From Pseudomonadota bacterium (GTDB lineage Bacteria; Pseudomonadota; Gammaproteobacteria; Enterobacterales; Enterobacteriaceae): DNA of 6,413 bases. A model generated the notes under the pieces. That model did not search any database, was not told the DNA's origin, and was given only the letters and a program-made list of their open reading frames with translations. Position numbers and translations under genes: made by a program. Every line of letters begins with the position of its first letter. Positions within the stretch are counted from its first letter, which is position 1. The stretch lies in assembly GCA_023425455.1 (NCBI GenBank), contig JAFACP010000093.1:1-6413 (forward strand), written 5' to 3'. Positions 1 to 6,346 of this stretch are shown one piece after another.

Positions 1-123
1 ACGCCAGGTCTGTATCAGCGCCGGATGCTCTACTGGCACCGCTTTGCGCCGGAAAGCCGGATGATGCGCAACGTCACCGATGCGCTGCTGGCTTACGGTC
101 ATAAGGTATTACGTCAGGATTGA
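1..123 (+). CDS. argP: ArgP (IciA), LysR-type regulator, 3' end only
   Basis: Frame 1 is open from the window edge to a TGA at 121-123 and encodes 40 residues, including [14 protein letters not shown] and ending GHKVLRQD. I recognise this as the C-terminus of ArgP, the LysR-family activator of the arginine exporter gene argO; it binds lysine or arginine as effectors. The DNA-binding domain and most of the effector domain lie outside the window, so integrity of the gene cannot be judged. The gene points towards yggE and shares a terminator hairpin with it. Its target argO lies less than 1 kb away, so regulator and target are linked here. The identification rests on the distinctive tail and on the neighbourhood. 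Confidence 0.93.
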   Translation, partial: TPGLYQRRMLYWHRFAPESRMMRNVTDALLAYGHKVLRQD

Positions 124-161
124 AAAAAAGCCGGGCTGGCGAATGCAGACCCGGCTTATTA
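124..161. terminator. Shared terminator between convergent argP and yggE
   Basis: An 8-bp perfect stem, AAGCCGGG (128-135) pairing with CCCGGCTT (150-157), encloses a 14-nt loop. On the minus strand the stem is followed by a run of seven T residues (complement of 123-129, merging into the stem), giving a good intrinsic terminator for yggE. On the plus strand the following bases are only ATTACTTAC, so it is weaker for argP. It lies directly between the argP stop at 123 and the yggE stop at 163. Confidence 0.8.
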
Positions 162-162
162 C

Positions 163-885
163 TTACTGAGCGGCCTTCTGGGAGGGTTCCAGCTGGAACA
201 CCACGTCGACCTGATCGTCGAACTGAATGGTCGGCTGCTCATACGTTTCCTGAGCAGAAACCGGCGCTGCGTCAGCCTTCATCATGCGCACCATTGGGCT
301 CGGCTGATAGTTTGAGACGTGGTAACGCACGCTGTAAACCGGGCCCAGCTTGCTGTTAAAACCGGATGCCAGCTGCTGCGCCTGATGGATAGCATCGTCA
401 ATCGCCGCTTTCCGCGCTTCGTCTTTATATTTCTCCGGTTGCGCAACACCCAGCGAAACGGAACGGATTTCGTTGAGACCCGCTTTCAGCGCCCCATCCA
501 GCAAGGCATTCAGCTTATCAAGCTGGCGTACGGTCACTTCAACCGTGCGCACCGCGCGGTAGCCTTTCAGAATGCTTTTGCCATTCTGGTAGTCGTAATC
601 AGGCTGGGTACGCAGGTTTGCAGAGTTAATGTCCTTTTTACCTACGCCATTCTGGTCGAGAAAAGAGAGGTATTGCGCAACACGCTCGTCAGCCTGCTTC
701 TTGGCAGACGCGGCATCTTTTGCTGACACATTCACCTCAATTGCCAGCGTCGCGACGTCGGGTACTGCATCCACACTCGCCGTGCCTGAAGTGACGATGT
801 GCGGGCCGGCAGGTAATTCATTCGCCTGTACTGACACCGCACCTAAACTCACTAACGCCGCCAGGGCCATCACTTTAAACTTCAC
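163..885 (-). CDS. yggE: YggE, exported SIMPL-domain (DUF541) protein
   Basis: From the chosen GTG at 885 the product is 240 residues, against about 246 in E. coli. It begins MKFKVMALAALVSLGAVSVQA, a typical Sec signal peptide: a short basic start, a hydrophobic core and a VQA cleavage motif predicted to cut after residue 21. The mature part begins NELPAGPHIVTSGTASVDAVPD and is a SIMPL domain to near the end, with stretches such as RTQPDYDYQNGKSILKGYRAV and GLNEIRSVSLGVAQP shared with E. coli YggE. The protein is presumed periplasmic or envelope-associated. E. coli YggE has been linked to oxidative-stress tolerance, but its biochemical function is not established. The frame stays open upstream to an ATG at 1041, which would overlap argO and lacks a Shine-Dalgarno. 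The gene lies 92 bp after argO in the same direction, with no strong terminator between, so read-through from argO is possible. C-terminus SQKAAQ is variable relative to E. coli. Confidence 0.93.
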   Translation of the reverse strand: MKFKVMALAALVSLGAVSVQANELPAGPHIVTSGTASVDAVPDVATLAIEVNVSAKDAASAKKQADERVAQYLSFLDQNGVGKKDINSANLRTQPDYDYQNGKSILKGYRAVRTVEVTVRQLDKLNALLDGALKAGLNEIRSVSLGVAQPEKYKDEARKAAIDDAIHQAQQLASGFNSKLGPVYSVRYHVSNYQPSPMVRMMKADAAPVSAQETYEQPTIQFDDQVDVVFQLEPSQKAAQ

Positions 886-897
886 TGTCATTCCTCC
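885..897 (-). promoter_or_regulatory. yggE ribosome binding site that decides the start
   Basis: On the minus strand GGAGG occupies 897-893. The ATG at 891 would begin only 1 nt after it, too close for normal initiation. The in-frame GTG at 885 begins 7 nt after it, the usual spacing, and gives a product starting MKFKV as in E. coli YggE. The GTG is therefore the better start. Choosing the ATG would add two residues (MT), and choosing the ATG at 1041 would add about 52. Confidence 0.75.
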
Positions 898-958
898 ATG
901 TTGCGAAGAGTGCCCCATCAGCAGGGCGCATGCCAGCAAGCTTAGCGGGTCCTGCTCA

Positions 959-975
959 GTTGTCCATAAGACAAC
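959..975 (-). other. Small hairpin just after the argO stop
   Basis: GTTGTC (959-964) and GACAAC (970-975) form a perfect 6-bp stem around a 5-nt loop, beginning 2 nt after the argO stop codon on the minus strand. No T-run follows, so it is unlikely to be an efficient intrinsic terminator. It could protect the argO 3' end or be fortuitous. Confidence 0.35.
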
Positions 976-977
976 GC

Positions 978-1613
978 TTAGTTGAACAACGTCTGAACGT
1001 GGTGAATCCCCTCTTTTGCCAGCTGGAACGCGATAAACCACATTACCGCACCTACCAGAACGTTAATCACCCGCTGCGCTTTCGCGGTACGCAGCCGTGG
1101 CGCCAGCCACGCGGCCAGTATTGCGAGGCCAAAAAACCAGAGGAACGACGCACTGACGGTGCCGAGCGCAAACCAGCGTTTAGGCTCCACATCAAGCTGA
1201 CCGCCAAGGCTGCCTAATACCACGAATGTATCGAGATAGACGTGCGGGTTGAGCCAGGTGACCGCCAGCATGGTGACGATAATTTTCCAGCGCCCCTGCT
1301 TCATCACTTCCGCGCTTGCCAGCTCAAGATTGCTGCTCATCGCCGTTCTGAGTGCGCCAAATCCATACCACAGCAGAAACGCAACGCCTCCCCAGGTCAC
1401 CAGCGCCAGCAGCCACGGAGAGTGCATCAGCAGCGCGCTACCGCCAAAAATCCCGGCGCAAATCAGCAGCAGATCGCTCACCGCGCACAGCAGGGCAATC
1501 ATCAGATGATACTGGCGGCGAATGCCCTGGTTCATCACGAACGCATTCTGCGGGCCAAGGGGAAGGATCATCGCCGCGCCAAGCACAAGCCCTTGAAAAT
1601 AATAGGATAACAT
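978..1613 (-). CDS. argO: ArgO, L-arginine exporter (LysE family)
   Basis: The 211-residue product has the length of E. coli ArgO and is near-identical in recognisable blocks. It is an inner-membrane exporter of arginine and the toxic analogue canavanine. The hydrophobicity suggests five to six membrane helices. The N-terminal block [20 protein letters not shown] (18-36) is the LysE-family signature. Two membrane-associated aspartates are present, D47 (in AVSDLLL) and D128 (in [10 protein letters not shown]); an aspartate pair is reported as necessary in E. coli ArgO. A small soluble loop (about 88-110, with [18 protein letters not shown]) separates the halves. The start is the ATG at 1613, preceded by a weak GTGAGA about 8 nt upstream. 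Transcription is expected to depend on ArgP, with lysine preventing promoter escape and arginine allowing it; the 3' end of argP is in this same window. There is a terminator between mscS and argO, so argO most likely has its own promoter. Confidence 0.96.
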   Translation of the reverse strand: MLSYYFQGLVLGAAMILPLGPQNAFVMNQGIRRQYHLMIALLCAVSDLLLICAGIFGGSALLMHSPWLLALVTWGGVAFLLWYGFGALRTAMSSNLELASAEVMKQGRWKIIVTMLAVTWLNPHVYLDTFVVLGSLGGQLDVEPKRWFALGTVSASFLWFFGLAILAAWLAPRLRTAKAQRVINVLVGAVMWFIAFQLAKEGIHHVQTLFN

Positions 1614-1639
1614 CGCGTAAATCTCACTGAGTTGTCATG

Positions 1640-1690
1640 GGTGCTGACTATACTGCGAGAATTACATTAGAGGAAATTGATAATATTAAT
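1640..1690 (-). promoter_or_regulatory. Candidate argO promoter with an ArgP-type dyad
   Basis: Reading the minus strand, TATAGT (1652-1647) is a good -10 element and TTTCCT (1676-1671) a weak -35, with an 18-bp spacer and a predicted start near 1640-1645. Overlapping the -35 is the dyad ATTA-N11-TAAT (plus coordinates 1666-1684), which fits the LysR-family T-N11-A pattern. The surrounding DNA (about 1661-1700) is markedly AT-rich, and TAATATTA at 1681-1688 is a perfect palindrome. A weak -35 overlapped by a LysR-type site fits an activator-dependent promoter. The exact ArgP contacts are inferred, not seen. Confidence 0.55.
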
Positions 1691-1710
1691 TGGGTATTAG
1701 CGAGTCTGAT

Positions 1711-1747
1711 AAAAGAGTGGCCCGACGACGCAATCTCTACGGGCCAC
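1711..1747 (-). terminator. Intrinsic terminator of mscS
   Basis: CGGGCCAC (1740-1747) and GTGGCCCG (1717-1724) form an 8-bp GC-rich stem with a 15-nt loop. On the minus strand the stem is followed by TCTTTTATC. It begins 11 nt after the mscS stop codon and stands upstream of the argO control region, insulating argO from mscS transcription. Confidence 0.8.
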
Positions 1748-1758
1748 GTTGTTCAGGA

Positions 1759-2613
1759 TCAGGCGTCTTCTTTAACGCGCGTCACGTGCACATCCATCTG
1801 TGGATACGGGAAGCTGATGCCGCTGGCGTCGAAATCATGTTTGATACGCTCCAACACATCCCAGTAAACCAGCTGCAGTTCGCTGCCTTTACACCAGAAG
1901 CGCACCACAAAGTTAATTGATGAATCCGCCAGCTCATGGAGACGAACGGTCTGCTCTTTGTCCTTCAGGATCCGCTCATCGGCGCTAAGGATCGCGGCGA
2001 TCTGCGACTTCACCTGATCGATATCCGAATCATATGCCACGCTGATCATCATCTCGTTTCTGCGCACCGGCTCGCGGGAGAAGTTGATGATGTTACCGGA
2101 GATAATTTTGCCGTTTGGCACGACCACGATGCGGCCATCGATGGTGCGCAACGTGGTGGAGAAGATCTGGACCTGCAGCACGGTACCGGCAATGCCGCCC
2201 AGGTCAACATACTCGCCAGAGCGGAACGGACGGAAGGTCACCAGCAGGACCCCTGCCGCCAGGTTTGAGAGCGAGCCCTGCAGCGCCAGACCAATGGCCA
2301 GACCGGCGGCACCGAGCACTGCGATAACCGATGCCGTCTGCACGCCGACGCGCCCCAGCGCGGCAATGAGCGTAAAGGCGATAATGCCATAGCGCACCAG
2401 CGCAGAGAGAAAGTCAGCGACCGTGGCATCAATACTTCTTGCGCGCATCACGCGGTTAACCGCATTTGACACAATACGCGCCACAATCATCCCGACGATG
2501 AGGATCGCGATTGCTGCCACGATATTTACCGCATAGCTCAGCAGCAATGCCTGGTTGCGCACCAGCCAGTTACCGGCGTGATTGATGCTGTCGACTACAT
2601 CGAGTTGTTCCAT
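1759..2613 (-). CDS. mscS: MscS, small-conductance mechanosensitive channel
   Basis: The product has 284 residues, against 286 in E. coli, and numbering aligns without gaps until near the end. It forms a heptameric inner-membrane channel that opens under membrane tension and releases solutes on hypo-osmotic shock. TM1 lies at about 28-50, TM2 at about 68-90 and the pore-lining TM3 at 96-127. The gate leucines L105 and L109 are present, as are the TM3 kink glycine G113, G121 and R88. TM3 carries the Ala/Gly packing pattern [13 protein letters not shown]. The cytoplasmic cage follows, with the beta domain ([22 protein letters not shown], 166-187) and a C-terminal alpha/beta part ending SFPYPQMDV. 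Tryptophans 16, 240 and 251 match E. coli. A cysteine at 241 is a difference: E. coli MscS, as I recall it, has none. The tail KEDA lacks the final residues of E. coli. The ATG at 2613 has AAGGAAG 5 nt upstream. The gene lies downstream of the fbaA terminator and probably has its own promoter. Confidence 0.97.
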   Translation of the reverse strand: MEQLDVVDSINHAGNWLVRNQALLLSYAVNIVAAIAILIVGMIVARIVSNAVNRVMRARSIDATVADFLSALVRYGIIAFTLIAALGRVGVQTASVIAVLGAAGLAIGLALQGSLSNLAAGVLLVTFRPFRSGEYVDLGGIAGTVLQVQIFSTTLRTIDGRIVVVPNGKIISGNIINFSREPVRRNEMMISVAYDSDIDQVKSQIAAILSADERILKDKEQTVRLHELADSSINFVVRFWCKGSELQLVYWDVLERIKHDFDASGISFPYPQMDVHVTRVKEDA

Positions 2614-2679
2614 TCATTCTTCCTTATGCTAAACCCAAACACAAAAATCCATCCCCCGTGGAGACAGGCAGGTCCGTAA

Positions 2680-2709
2680 AGGGTAAACAAAAAGCGCATA
2701 TAATGCCAA
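2680..2709 (-). promoter_or_regulatory. Weak candidate mscS promoter
   Basis: In the 138 bp between the fbaA terminator and mscS, the minus strand carries TTGGCA (2709-2704, five of six to the -35 consensus). It is 18 bp from TACCCT (2685-2680), a poor -10. An alternative -10, TTATAT, begins inside this spacer but lacks a matching -35. E. coli mscS is partly RpoS-dependent, which could explain the poor sigma-70 match. The rest of the gap shows only T-rich runs and the ribosome binding site. Confidence 0.3.
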
Positions 2710-2751
2710 GCAGATCACAAAAACTGCAGGGACAGGCCGTTGAAAAACCAT

Positions 2752-2778
2752 AAAAAAAGGCCCGCATTTGCGGGCCTT
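2752..2778 (-). terminator. Strong intrinsic terminator of fbaA
   Basis: AAGGCCCGC (2757-2765) and GCGGGCCTT (2770-2778) form a perfect 9-bp stem with a 4-nt loop. On the minus strand it is followed by a run of seven T residues. It starts 22 nt after the fbaA stop and marks the end of the epd-pgk-fbaA unit, separating it from mscS. Confidence 0.92.
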
Positions 2779-2800
2779 CTGATGCTGTCAGCAGCGTAAA

Positions 2801-3880
2801 TTACAGAACGTCGATGGCGTTCAGCTCTTTGAATGCCTGCTCCAGACGGGTCACCATGGAAGTCTGCGCAGCGCGCAGCCATACGCGTGGATCGTAGTAT
2901 TTCTTGTTCGGCTGGTCTTCGCCTTTCGGGTTGCCCAGCTGGCCCTGCAGGTAAGCTTCGTTGGTTTTGTAGTATTGCAGGATACCGTCCCAGGTTGCCC
3001 ATTGGGTATCGGTATCGATGTTCATTTTCACTACGCCGTAGCTTACGGAATCTTTGATTTCCTGAGCAGAAGAACCGGAACCGCCGTGGAAGACGAAGTT
3101 CAGGCTGTTGTGCGGCAGGTTGTGTTTCTTGGAAACGTATTCCTGAGAATCACGCAGGATGGTCGGAGTCAGTACCACGTTACCTGGTTTGTAAACACCG
3201 TGCACGTTACCGAAGGAAGCGGCAATGGTGAAACGTGGGCTGATTTTGCTCAGCTCGGTGTACGCGTAATCAACGTCTTCCGGCTGGGTGTACAGTGCAG
3301 AAGCGTCCATGTGGCTGTTGTCCACGCCGTCTTCTTCACCACCGGTGCAACCCAGTTCGATTTCCAGGGTCATGCCCATTTTGGCCATACGGGCCAGGTA
3401 TTTGGAGCAGATTTCGATGTTTTCCTGCAGTGACTCTTCAGACAGGTCGATCATGTGAGAAGAGAACAGTGGTTTGCCAGTCGCTGCGAAGTGTTTTTCA
3501 CCCGCGTCCAGCAGACCGTCGATCCACGGCAGCAGTTTCTTCGCGCAGTGGTCAGTGTGCAGGATAACTGGAACACCGTAGTGTTCAGCCATCTGGTGTA
3601 CGTGGTGCGCACCAGAGATAGCGCCCAGGATTGCTGCCCCCTGAGGAACGTCAGTTTTCACGCCTTTACCCGCGATGAACGCCGCGCCGCCGTTAGAGAA
3701 CTGAACGATGACTGGCGCTTTCACTTTTGCAGCAGTTTCCAGTACGGCGTTGATGGAATCAGTACCCACGCAGTTAACTGCTGGCAGAGCAAAGTTGTTT
3801 TCTTTAGCTACCTGGAACACTTTCTGAACGTCATCACCAGTGATAACGCCAGGTTTTACGAAATCAAAAATTTTAGACAT
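2801..3880 (-). CDS. fbaA: FbaA, class II fructose-1,6-bisphosphate aldolase
   Basis: The 359-residue product equals the E. coli length and is nearly identical from MSKIFDFVKPGVITGDD to LNAIDVL. This cytoplasmic, zinc-dependent dimer reversibly cleaves fructose 1,6-bisphosphate to dihydroxyacetone phosphate and glyceraldehyde 3-phosphate in glycolysis and gluconeogenesis. Visible catalytic elements, counting Met as 1, are D110 and H111 in HTDHCAKK, zinc ligands H227 (GNVHGVY) and H265 (VFHGGSGS), E175 and E183 in LEIELGCTGGEEDG, phosphate-binding N287 and D289 in KMNIDTDTQ, and R332. The HTDHCAKK and LEIELGCTGGEEDG blocks are class II signatures, and class I aldolases lack them. The ATG at 3880 has AGGA 9 nt upstream. 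It follows pgk by 93 bp in the same direction, so it is probably cotranscribed with pgk; in E. coli it also has additional upstream promoters. A strong terminator follows it. Confidence 0.99.
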   Translation of the reverse strand: MSKIFDFVKPGVITGDDVQKVFQVAKENNFALPAVNCVGTDSINAVLETAAKVKAPVIVQFSNGGAAFIAGKGVKTDVPQGAAILGAISGAHHVHQMAEHYGVPVILHTDHCAKKLLPWIDGLLDAGEKHFAATGKPLFSSHMIDLSEESLQENIEICSKYLARMAKMGMTLEIELGCTGGEEDGVDNSHMDASALYTQPEDVDYAYTELSKISPRFTIAASFGNVHGVYKPGNVVLTPTILRDSQEYVSKKHNLPHNSLNFVFHGGSGSSAQEIKDSVSYGVVKMNIDTDTQWATWDGILQYYKTNEAYLQGQLGNPKGEDQPNKKYYDPRVWLRAAQTSMVTRLEQAFKELNAIDVL

Positions 3881-3931
3881 GTTACGTAGTCCTGTATCTT
3901 CGGCCGTTAGAAAAGGTGCGTGCTCTTATTA

Positions 3932-3990
3932 AGCGCGCTGAAAATTGGGCAGGTTTCCCTGCCCCTGAATGGCTTACTTCTTAGCGCGCT
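3932..3990 (-). other. Intercistronic RNA structure between pgk and fbaA
   Basis: On the minus strand GGGCAGG-GAAA-CCTGCCC (3964-3947) forms a 7-bp GC-rich hairpin capped by a GNRA-type GAAA tetraloop, 9 nt after the pgk stop. It is followed by AATTTTC, a poor T-run. Flanking it are two copies of the self-complementary octamer AGCGCGCT (3932-3939 and 3983-3990, the latter inside the last codons of pgk). These could pair to enclose the hairpin and the pgk stop. I see no convincing promoter here. The structure may act as a partial terminator, RNA processing site or 3' stabiliser; this role is inferred. Confidence 0.6.
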
Positions 3991-5137
3991 CTTCGAGCAT
4001 TGCTACTGCTGGCAGTACTTTGCCTTCCACGAACTCGAGGAATGCGCCACCGCCAGTGGAGATGTAGGAGATCTTGTCAGCGATACCGAACAGATCGATT
4101 GCAGCCAGCGTATCGCCGCCGCCAGCGATTGAGAACGCTTCGCTGTCGGCGATAGCGTTAGCAACAATCTCAGTACCTTTACGGAAGTTCGGGAACTCGA
4201 ACACGCCAACTGGACCATTCCACAGGATGGTTTTTGCGTTTTTGAGGATTTCAGCCAGTTTCTGCGCAGAGACGTCGCCCAGGTCCAGAATCTGCTCTTC
4301 ATCTTTGATGTCGCTGACAGATTTCAGAGTCGCGGTAGCGGTTTCGGAGAACTCAGTCGCCACGCGAACATCAGTCGGAACAGGGATGTCGCAGGTACCC
4401 AGCAGACGTTTCGCTTCGTCAACCAGATCAGCTTCGTACAGGGATTTACCCACATTGTGACCCTGTGCCGCGACGAAGGTATTCGCAATACCGCCGCCAA
4501 CGATCAGCTGGTCAGCGATTTTTGACAGAGAATCCAGAACGGTCAGCTTGGTAGAGACTTTAGAACCCCCAACGATAGCCACCATTGGACGAGCAGGTTC
4601 TTTCAGCGCTTTACCCAGTGCGTCCAGTTCGTCAGCCAGCAGAGGGCCAGCGCACGCGACATCAGCGAATTTACCGATACCGTGGGTAGAAGCCTGTGCA
4701 CGGTGAGCGGTACCGAATGCATCCATAACAAATACGTCGCACAGCGCAGCGTATTTTTTGGAGAGTGCTTCGTCGTCTTTCTTCTCGCCTTTGTTGAAGC
4801 GAACGTTTTCCAGCACAACCAGTTCACCGGCAGCCACTTCAACGCCGTCCAGGTAATCTTTCACCAGGCGAACCGGGTTAGACAGTTTGTCTTTCAGGTA
4901 ATTAACAACTGGCAGCAGAGAGAACTCTTCGTTGTACTCGCCCTCGGTTGGACGACCCAGGTGGGAGGTCACCATCACTTTCGCACCCTGCTTCAGTGCC
5001 AGCTCGATGGTTGGCAGAGATGCGCGGATACGCGCGTCGCTGGTCACTTTGCCATCTTTAACCGGTACGTTCAGATCGGCACGAATGAAAACGCGTTTAC
5101 CAGCCAGATCCAGATCGGTCATCTTAATTACAGACAT
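3974..5137 (-). CDS. pgk: Pgk, phosphoglycerate kinase
   Basis: The 387-residue product matches E. coli Pgk in length and sequence ([21 protein letters not shown] to LEERAKK). This cytoplasmic enzyme transfers phosphate between 1,3-bisphosphoglycerate and ADP, making ATP in glycolysis and running in reverse in gluconeogenesis. The N-terminal domain carries the signature [11 protein letters not shown] (15-25) and substrate-binding residues R36, H59 and R62 (SHLGRP), R113 and R146 (TAHRAQ). The C-terminal nucleotide domain carries GGSKVSTK (190-197), GGGIANTF (214-221), WNGPVGVFE (306-314) and GGGDT (339-343), with the hinge around 171-200. No key residue is missing. The ATG at 5137 has GAGAGGA about 6 nt upstream. 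The gene starts 49 bp after epd ends, in the same direction and with no clear terminator between, so an epd-pgk transcript is expected. Its codon use leaves long open shadow frames on the other strand. Confidence 0.99.
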   Translation of the reverse strand: MSVIKMTDLDLAGKRVFIRADLNVPVKDGKVTSDARIRASLPTIELALKQGAKVMVTSHLGRPTEGEYNEEFSLLPVVNYLKDKLSNPVRLVKDYLDGVEVAAGELVVLENVRFNKGEKKDDEALSKKYAALCDVFVMDAFGTAHRAQASTHGIGKFADVACAGPLLADELDALGKALKEPARPMVAIVGGSKVSTKLTVLDSLSKIADQLIVGGGIANTFVAAQGHNVGKSLYEADLVDEAKRLLGTCDIPVPTDVRVATEFSETATATLKSVSDIKDEEQILDLGDVSAQKLAEILKNAKTILWNGPVGVFEFPNFRKGTEIVANAIADSEAFSIAGGGDTLAAIDLFGIADKISYISTGGGAFLEFVEGKVLPAVAMLEERAKK

Positions 5138-5170
5138 GGTGAATCCTCTCGTTGATTCTTAAAGTTTTGC

Positions 5171-5187
5171 AGACGCACGATGCGTCT
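5171..5187 (-). other. Hairpin overlapping the epd stop codon in the epd-pgk spacer
   Basis: AGACGCA (5171-5177) and TGCGTCT (5181-5187) form a perfect 7-bp stem with a 3-nt loop. The first arm on the minus strand includes the last base of the epd TAA stop. What follows is GCAAAACTTTAAG, not a clean T-run, so termination is unlikely. The position, between an enzyme needed in small amounts and one needed in bulk, suggests a role in RNA processing or differential expression, which is inference. Confidence 0.55.
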
Positions 5188-6206
5188 TACCTGAAACCTT
5201 GAGCGGCCATTGCTAACGTGGTGTCAAGCATTCTGTTAGCAAAGCCCCATTCGTTATCACACCAGACCAGCGTTTTGATAAGGTGTGCGCCACTTACGCG
5301 CGTTTGTGTGCCATCAACGATGGCGCTGTGCGGGTCGTGGTTAAAATCTACTGAGACCAACGGTAATTCCGTATAGTCAACTATACCATGAAATGCCCCC
5401 TGTGCCGCTTTTTGCAGCAACAGGTTGACTTCACACGCTTTTACCGGTTTTTTCACCGTCACGCTGAGGTCAATCGCCGTCACGTTTATGGTCGGGACGC
5501 GAACGGCAATGGCTTCAAAACGGTCATTAAACTGCGGGAAAATACGGGTTATCCCTGCGGCAAGCTTCGTATCCACCGGAATGATCGACTGACTCGCCGC
5601 GCGAGTGCGTCGTAAATCCGGATGGTAGGCGTCGATGACCTGCTGATCGTGCATGGCGGAGTGAATCGTGGTTACGGTACCAGACTCAATGCCATACGCA
5701 TCGTCTAACAGTTTGATGACCGGAATAATGCAGTTGGTTGTGCAGGAGGCGTTAGAGACAATTCGGTGTTCGGCTTGCAGCTCGTGCTGGTTCACGCCAA
5801 AGACGATGGTTGCATCAAGATCGTGACTGCCGGGATGGGAAAACAGGACTTTTTTGGCACCGGCGGACAGATGGGCTTCGCCATGCTCGCGATTGCCATA
5901 CACGCCGGTACAATCCAGCACCACATCCACCCCCAGCTCTCGCCAGGGTAGCGCGTCGATACTGCGCTCATGAAGCACGCGGATCACATCGTCGCCAACA
6001 AACAGCTGCTCTCTCTCCTGGCGAACATCCCAGGCAAAGCGTCCGTGGCTGGTGTCATATTTCAACAAATGCGCCATGCCCGCAGCATCCGCCAGTTCAT
6101 TGATTGCCACCACGGTAATTTCCGCCCGATGCCCGGATTCATACAAAGCACGAACCACGTTGCGCCCGATGCGACCGAAGCCATTAATCGCTACGCGTAC
6201 GGTCAT
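5187..6206 (-). CDS. epd: Epd, D-erythrose-4-phosphate dehydrogenase
   Basis: The 339-residue product equals E. coli Epd (formerly GapB) in length and most residues. It is a cytoplasmic NAD-dependent enzyme that oxidises erythrose 4-phosphate to 4-phosphoerythronate, the first step of the DXP-dependent pyridoxal 5'-phosphate pathway. It belongs to the GAPDH family: the Rossmann motif INGFGRIGR lies at 7-15, the catalytic cysteine is C155 in SNASCTTN, the base is H182 in TTIHSAMHD, and the family C-terminal motif [12 protein letters not shown] lies at 315-326. I call Epd instead of GapA because of Epd-type blocks such as [20 protein letters not shown] and [17 protein letters not shown], and because pgk follows. 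The ATG at 6206 has AGGAG 4 nt upstream. It is the first gene of the epd-pgk(-fbaA) unit, with a Cra operator about 125 bp upstream. Nothing appears truncated. Confidence 0.98.
   Translation of the reverse strand: MTVRVAINGFGRIGRNVVRALYESGHRAEITVVAINELADAAGMAHLLKYDTSHGRFAWDVRQEREQLFVGDDVIRVLHERSIDALPWRELGVDVVLDCTGVYGNREHGEAHLSAGAKKVLFSHPGSHDLDATIVFGVNQHELQAEHRIVSNASCTTNCIIPVIKLLDDAYGIESGTVTTIHSAMHDQQVIDAYHPDLRRTRAASQSIIPVDTKLAAGITRIFPQFNDRFEAIAVRVPTINVTAIDLSVTVKKPVKACEVNLLLQKAAQGAFHGIVDYTELPLVSVDFNHDPHSAIVDGTQTRVSGAHLIKTLVWCDNEWGFANRMLDTTLAMAAQGFR
5380..5388 (-). promoter_or_regulatory. Candidate extended -10 promoter inside epd, reading towards pgk
   Basis: Minus strand TGGTATAGT (5388-5380) is an extended -10 element (TGn plus TATAGT), about 236 nt upstream of the pgk start. 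It lies in a dyad, GTATAGT and ACTATAC, separated by 2 nt (5371-5386). No good -35 is seen at 17 bp. Internal promoters in epd are known to drive extra pgk expression in E. coli, but I cannot say this is the same site. Confidence 0.3.
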
Positions 6207-6238
6207 AGATCTCCTGCAAAGCTATCCCTGAGTCTGAA

Positions 6239-6263
6239 GTGGCTGAAAGAGTAATCCAGCCAC
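6239..6263 (-). other. Leader hairpin upstream of epd
   Basis: GTGGCTG (6239-6245) and CAGCCAC (6257-6263) form a perfect 7-bp stem with an 11-nt loop in the predicted epd leader, about 20 nt upstream of its Shine-Dalgarno. It is not followed by a T-run. It may shape access to the ribosome binding site or mRNA stability, or be incidental. Confidence 0.4.
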
Positions 6264-6330
6264 GCCTGAAGGGGAATCCCTGCCTGTCACAAACTGCGAT
6301 TGATTGGTCAATTGTCGAACATTTAATCGA

Positions 6331-6344
6331 CTGAAACGCTTCAG
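6331..6344. promoter_or_regulatory. Cra (FruR) operator upstream of epd
   Basis: CTGAAACGCTTCAG (plus strand) contains TGAAACGCTTCA, close to the Cra consensus TGAAACGTTTCA (one base away). It is centred about 131 bp upstream of the epd start. Cra represses glycolytic genes when fructose 1-phosphate or fructose 1,6-bisphosphate is low, and E. coli epd-pgk is a known Cra target. The site lies immediately downstream of a candidate -10, a position suited to repression. Confidence 0.82.
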
Positions 6345-6346
6345 CT

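Noticed and set aside
319..726. 135-codon plus-strand frame opposite yggE
   Set aside because: It is antisense to a recognised conserved gene, has no recognisable protein content, and yggE fully explains the region.
886..1041. N-terminal extension of YggE to an ATG at 1041
   Set aside because: It would overlap argO by 64 bp, lacks a Shine-Dalgarno, resembles nothing, and would put about 50 residues in front of a clear signal peptide.
4682..5155. 157-codon open frame on the plus strand opposite pgk, with similar frames at 2975-3433 and 3455-3889 opposite fbaA
   Set aside because: These lie wholly antisense to highly conserved, highly expressed genes. The strong codon bias of such genes removes stop codons from the complementary frame. 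The translations resemble no family, and no promoter or ribosome binding site stands out.
5171..5187. REP/BIME element in the epd-pgk spacer
   Set aside because: Only the short GATGCG and GCGTCTTA stretches resemble a REP. The full imperfect palindrome with its flanking conserved arms is absent and there is no second copy.
5415..5440. CRP site (TGTGA half) upstream of the internal epd -10 candidate
   Set aside because: Only one half site is visible, the partner half does not match TCACA, and its centre would be about 54 bp from the predicted start, not at a usual class I or II position.
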